Assembly: GCF_033542235.1 (NCBI RefSeq)
Contig: NZ_JAWRCU010000007.1
Span: 124,001-188,000 of the forward strand
DNA length: 64,000 nucleotides
Direction: 5' to 3'
Source of the DNA: JAWRCU01 sp033542235
GTDB taxonomy: Bacteria > Pseudomonadota > Alphaproteobacteria > Rhizobiales > Rhizobiaceae
The notes below the pieces were generated by a model. That model was not told the DNA's origin, ran no database searches, and saw only the letters and a program-made list of their open reading frames with translations. The position numbers and the translations under genes are program-made. Below are positions 61,787 to 64,000 of the stretch, piece by piece (the stretch's first letter is position 1; every line of letters starts with the position of its first letter).

Positions 61787-62632
61787 ATGATGGCCGAAAG
61801 CCAATCCGCTCGCGTGGAGCGGGCTCATGCTTCGATCAAGGCGAGGGTGGGGGCGCCCTGCGAGGTGGCGCTGGTGCTCGGCTCCGGACTTGGGCAGCTG
61901 GCGGACGCGGTGCAGGACGCGACGATGATCCCCTATCAAGAGATCGAGGGCTTTCCGGTCTCCACGGCTCCGGGCCACAAGGGCCAGCTCGTCATAGGCG
62001 ACCTGTTCGGGCGCCGTACCGCGATCATGCAGGGGCGCCTTCATCTTTATGAAGGCTGGAAGCCGCGTGACATCGGGGCCGCCGTCTATCTCCTGAAGAG
62101 GCTCGGCGCGCGGACCTTCGTGGTCACCAACGCTTCGGGCGGACTCAATCCAGAATTCGCCGCCGGCGACGTGATGCTGATCGAGGACCATTTGAACTTC
62201 ACCGGCATGAGCCCGCTGATCGGCGCGAATGACGATTCGATCGGGCTGCGCTTTCCCGATCAGTCCCGCCTCTACGGTCCCGAGCTGCGCCAGATTGCCG
62301 TCGAGGCGGCCGCGGTGGCAGGTGTCGCGATCCGCAGAGGCATCTATTGCGGTTTGAACGGCCCCGAGCTCGAAACTTCCGCCGAACGGCGCTTCTTCCG
62401 CGCCGCGGGCGGCGATGCCGTCGGGATGTCGACAGTGATGGAGGTGATCGCGGCCAACCATGCCGGCATGAAGGTGCTGGGGCTCTCCGCCGTCTGCAAT
62501 GCGGCGACCGGCGGCCCTGATCAGCAGCCCGATACGATCGAGGCGGTCGTGGCGATGGCTGCTGTTTGTGGCGTCAAGATCGAGGCCATCCTGAAGCATG
62601 TTTTCCCAAAGTTGCCGAAGGCATCGGCATAG
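61787..62632 (+). CDS. Purine-nucleoside phosphorylase (trimeric, class II-like)
   Basis: A 281-residue enzyme of the PNP/MTAP family: LVLGSGLGQLADAV for phosphate, GFPVSTAPGHKGQLV, GRLHLYEGW, ITNASGG-like VTNASGGLNPEF, base-site GPELETSAERRFF and GMSTVMEVIAANHAGM. It splits purine nucleosides to base and ribose 1-phosphate. ATG 61787 has AAGGA upstream; it follows the amidohydrolase by 20 bp. Confidence 0.92.
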   Translation: MMAESQSARVERAHASIKARVGAPCEVALVLGSGLGQLADAVQDATMIPYQEIEGFPVSTAPGHKGQLVIGDLFGRRTAIMQGRLHLYEGWKPRDIGAAVYLLKRLGARTFVVTNASGGLNPEFAAGDVMLIEDHLNFTGMSPLIGANDDSIGLRFPDQSRLYGPELRQIAVEAAAVAGVAIRRGIYCGLNGPELETSAERRFFRAAGGDAVGMSTVMEVIAANHAGMKVLGLSAVCNAATGGPDQQPDTIEAVVAMAAVCGVKIEAILKHVFPKLPKASA

Positions 62633-62648
62633 CGTGTGAGAGTTGAGA

Positions 62649-63443
62649 ATGACGATGAAGGATATTCCGTCCGTAGCGAAACTGCTCGACCTGTCGGGCC
62701 GGGTAGCGATCGTGACCGGCGCGAGCGGCGGCATCGGTTCGGGCATCGCCCGGCGGTTCGGCGAGGCGGGCGCGAGCGTGGTGTGCCACTACAATGCCAG
62801 GAAGGAGGCAGGCGACAAGATCGTTGAAGCGATCGAGGCTGCCGGCGGCAAGGCAGCCGCGATCCAGGCTGACGTTTCGTCTGGGACCGGCGCGGCGAAG
62901 CTGGTGGACGATGCGGTCGCCAGGTTCGGCGGCGTCGACATTCTCATCAACAATGCCGGGCTGCAGCCGGCCAAGCCGCTCGCCGATGTCGCCGAGGCCG
63001 ACTGGAACGAGATGATGGCCGCCAATGTCGCTGGGCCCTTCCTGCTGGTGAAGGCCCTGGTGGACCATCTGCGCCAGATGGGGAAGGGCGGTTCGGTCGT
63101 CAACATCGCCTCGATCGAAGGCCACAATCCGGCGTCGTGGCATGGGCATTACGCGACCTCGAAGGCGGCCCTCCTGATGTTCACCAAGGCGGCTGCGCTC
63201 GAGTTTGGCGAGTACGGTGTCCGTGTGAACTCGGTCTGTCCTGGCCTCATCCACCGGGATGGCATTGAGCAAGGCTGGCCGGAGGGCGTCGGACGCTGGC
63301 AGGCTGCGGCGGCGCTGAAACGTCTCGGCCAGCCTGAGGACATAGCCGATGCCTGCCTTTTCCTCGCCTCCGACGCGGCGCGCTGGATCACCGGCGCAGA
63401 CTTGATTGTCGATGGCGGCGTCATGGCCCGCCCGACCTGGTGA
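62649..63443 (+). CDS. SDR-family oxidoreductase
   Basis: A 264-residue classical SDR: TGASGGIGSGIARRF, NNAG, Ser in IASIEGHNP and active-site YATSK, then CPGLIHRDGI. It starts 16 bp after the phosphorylase in the nucleoside operon (ATG 62649 or 62655). Likely substrate is the sugar part of the imported nucleoside or a derivative; this is inference from context. Confidence 0.85.
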   Translation: MTMKDIPSVAKLLDLSGRVAIVTGASGGIGSGIARRFGEAGASVVCHYNARKEAGDKIVEAIEAAGGKAAAIQADVSSGTGAAKLVDDAVARFGGVDILINNAGLQPAKPLADVAEADWNEMMAANVAGPFLLVKALVDHLRQMGKGGSVVNIASIEGHNPASWHGHYATSKAALLMFTKAAALEFGEYGVRVNSVCPGLIHRDGIEQGWPEGVGRWQAAAALKRLGQPEDIADACLFLASDAARWITGADLIVDGGVMARPTW

Positions 63444-63467
63444 ATTTCGAACGTTAGGTGAAATGAC

Positions 63468-64000
63468 ATGAGTGCACTTCAGGACAGAGTGGTTGCGGTT
63501 ACGGGCGGCGCCGGCGGCATCGCGCGAGGCATCGCCGAGGCGATCCTCGAGGCGGGCGGGCGTGTCGGCCTGATGGATCTCGACCGCGCCAAGGTGGAGG
63601 CAGCCGCCTCGGCGTTGAATGCGGGCGATCGCGTGGTCGGCCTTGTCGCCGATGTCACCGACGAGGCCAGCACGGAAGCCGCCCTGAAGACGCTGGTCGA
63701 ACGGATGGGCAGGCTGGATGGACTGGTCAACAACGCCGGCATCGTCCGGCTCGGCCCTGCCGACGAGACGACGGCGGCCGGCCTTGACCTGGAACTCGCC
63801 GTCAACGTGAAGGGCGTATTCCTCACGGCGCAGGCTGCGGCGCGGCTATTCACGAATGGCGGGTCGATCGTCAACATCGCCTCCAACGCCGGTAAGGTGG
63901 GCTACCGCAACATGGCCGGCTACAATGCCTCCAAGGCTGCGGTGATCAACCTTACTCGCTCACTGGCGCTGGAATGGGCGGAGCGCGGCATCAATGTGAA
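63468..64000 (+). CDS. SDR-family oxidoreductase, N-terminal part
   Basis: The first 177 codons of a second classical SDR, cut by the right edge. It has TGGAGGIARGIAEAIL, NNAG, Ser in IASNAGKVG and the YNASK active site, so all catalytic residues are inside the window. ATG 63468 follows AGGTGA and lies 24 bp after the previous SDR. It is about as different from that SDR as unrelated paralogues, so the two likely act on successive steps. Confidence 0.88.
   Translation, partial: MSALQDRVVAVTGGAGGIARGIAEAILEAGGRVGLMDLDRAKVEAAASALNAGDRVVGLVADVTDEASTEAALKTLVERMGRLDGLVNNAGIVRLGPADETTAAGLDLELAVNVKGVFLTAQAAARLFTNGGSIVNIASNAGKVGYRNMAGYNASKAAVINLTRSLALEWAERGINV

Overview
The window is GC-rich, densely coding chromosomal or large-replicon DNA from an alphaproteobacterium, most likely a Mesorhizobium-like member of the Rhizobiales. 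This rests on the mix of genes (CgeB-type glycosyltransferases, several DUF-type stress proteins, a Ku protein, an HWE kinase, many ABC importers and SDRs) and on an EcfG-type ECF sigma factor whose characteristic promoter motif is scattered through the left 41 kb. No rRNA, tRNA, CRISPR array, transposase or integrase was seen.

Left part (1-18 kb). Two long minus-strand operons flank a group of small stress-type genes that includes the ECF sigma factor (6916-7518). Operon A (4545 to beyond position 1) encodes inositol-3-phosphate synthase, a histidine phosphatase, a CgeB-like glycosyltransferase, a sugar nucleotidyltransferase, a methyltransferase and the start of a xylosidase-like protein. 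Operon B (17101-8097) encodes two nucleotide-sugar epimerases, a B12-type radical SAM enzyme, a GT4 glycosyltransferase, three CgeB-like glycosyltransferases and a UDP-xylose-synthase-like decarboxylase. Both start at near-identical GGAAC-N16-GGTT promoters. I infer that together they make an inositol- and/or xylose-containing glycan or glycoside under general-stress control.

Stress island (17-41 kb). This region holds a PaoABC-like periplasmic aldehyde oxidoreductase, a CDF cation exporter, Ku, an HWE kinase with a single-domain response regulator, an orphan NuoB, an erythromycin-esterase-like enzyme, a small HD hydrolase, an isocitrate-lyase-family enzyme, a sorbosone-dehydrogenase-like lipoprotein, a Rieske-tailed FAD oxidoreductase and many small hypothetical genes. 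Most transcription units have GGAAC-N18/19-TT within about 150 bp of the start codon, often as divergent pairs. Two genes (DUF4142 and CsbD families) are decayed but keep such a promoter.

Right part (40.6-64 kb). This is metabolic and seems free of that promoter motif after 41 kb. It contains an MDR/SDR/aldehyde dehydrogenase set; a LuxR-type regulator divergent from an ABC sugar or polyol importer whose operon continues into a B12-dependent diol dehydratase (large and medium subunits fused, small subunit separate) and an SDR; and a SorC-type regulator plus cupin divergent from a BMP-type nucleoside importer operon with an amidohydrolase, purine nucleoside phosphorylase and two SDRs. The last gene runs off the right edge.
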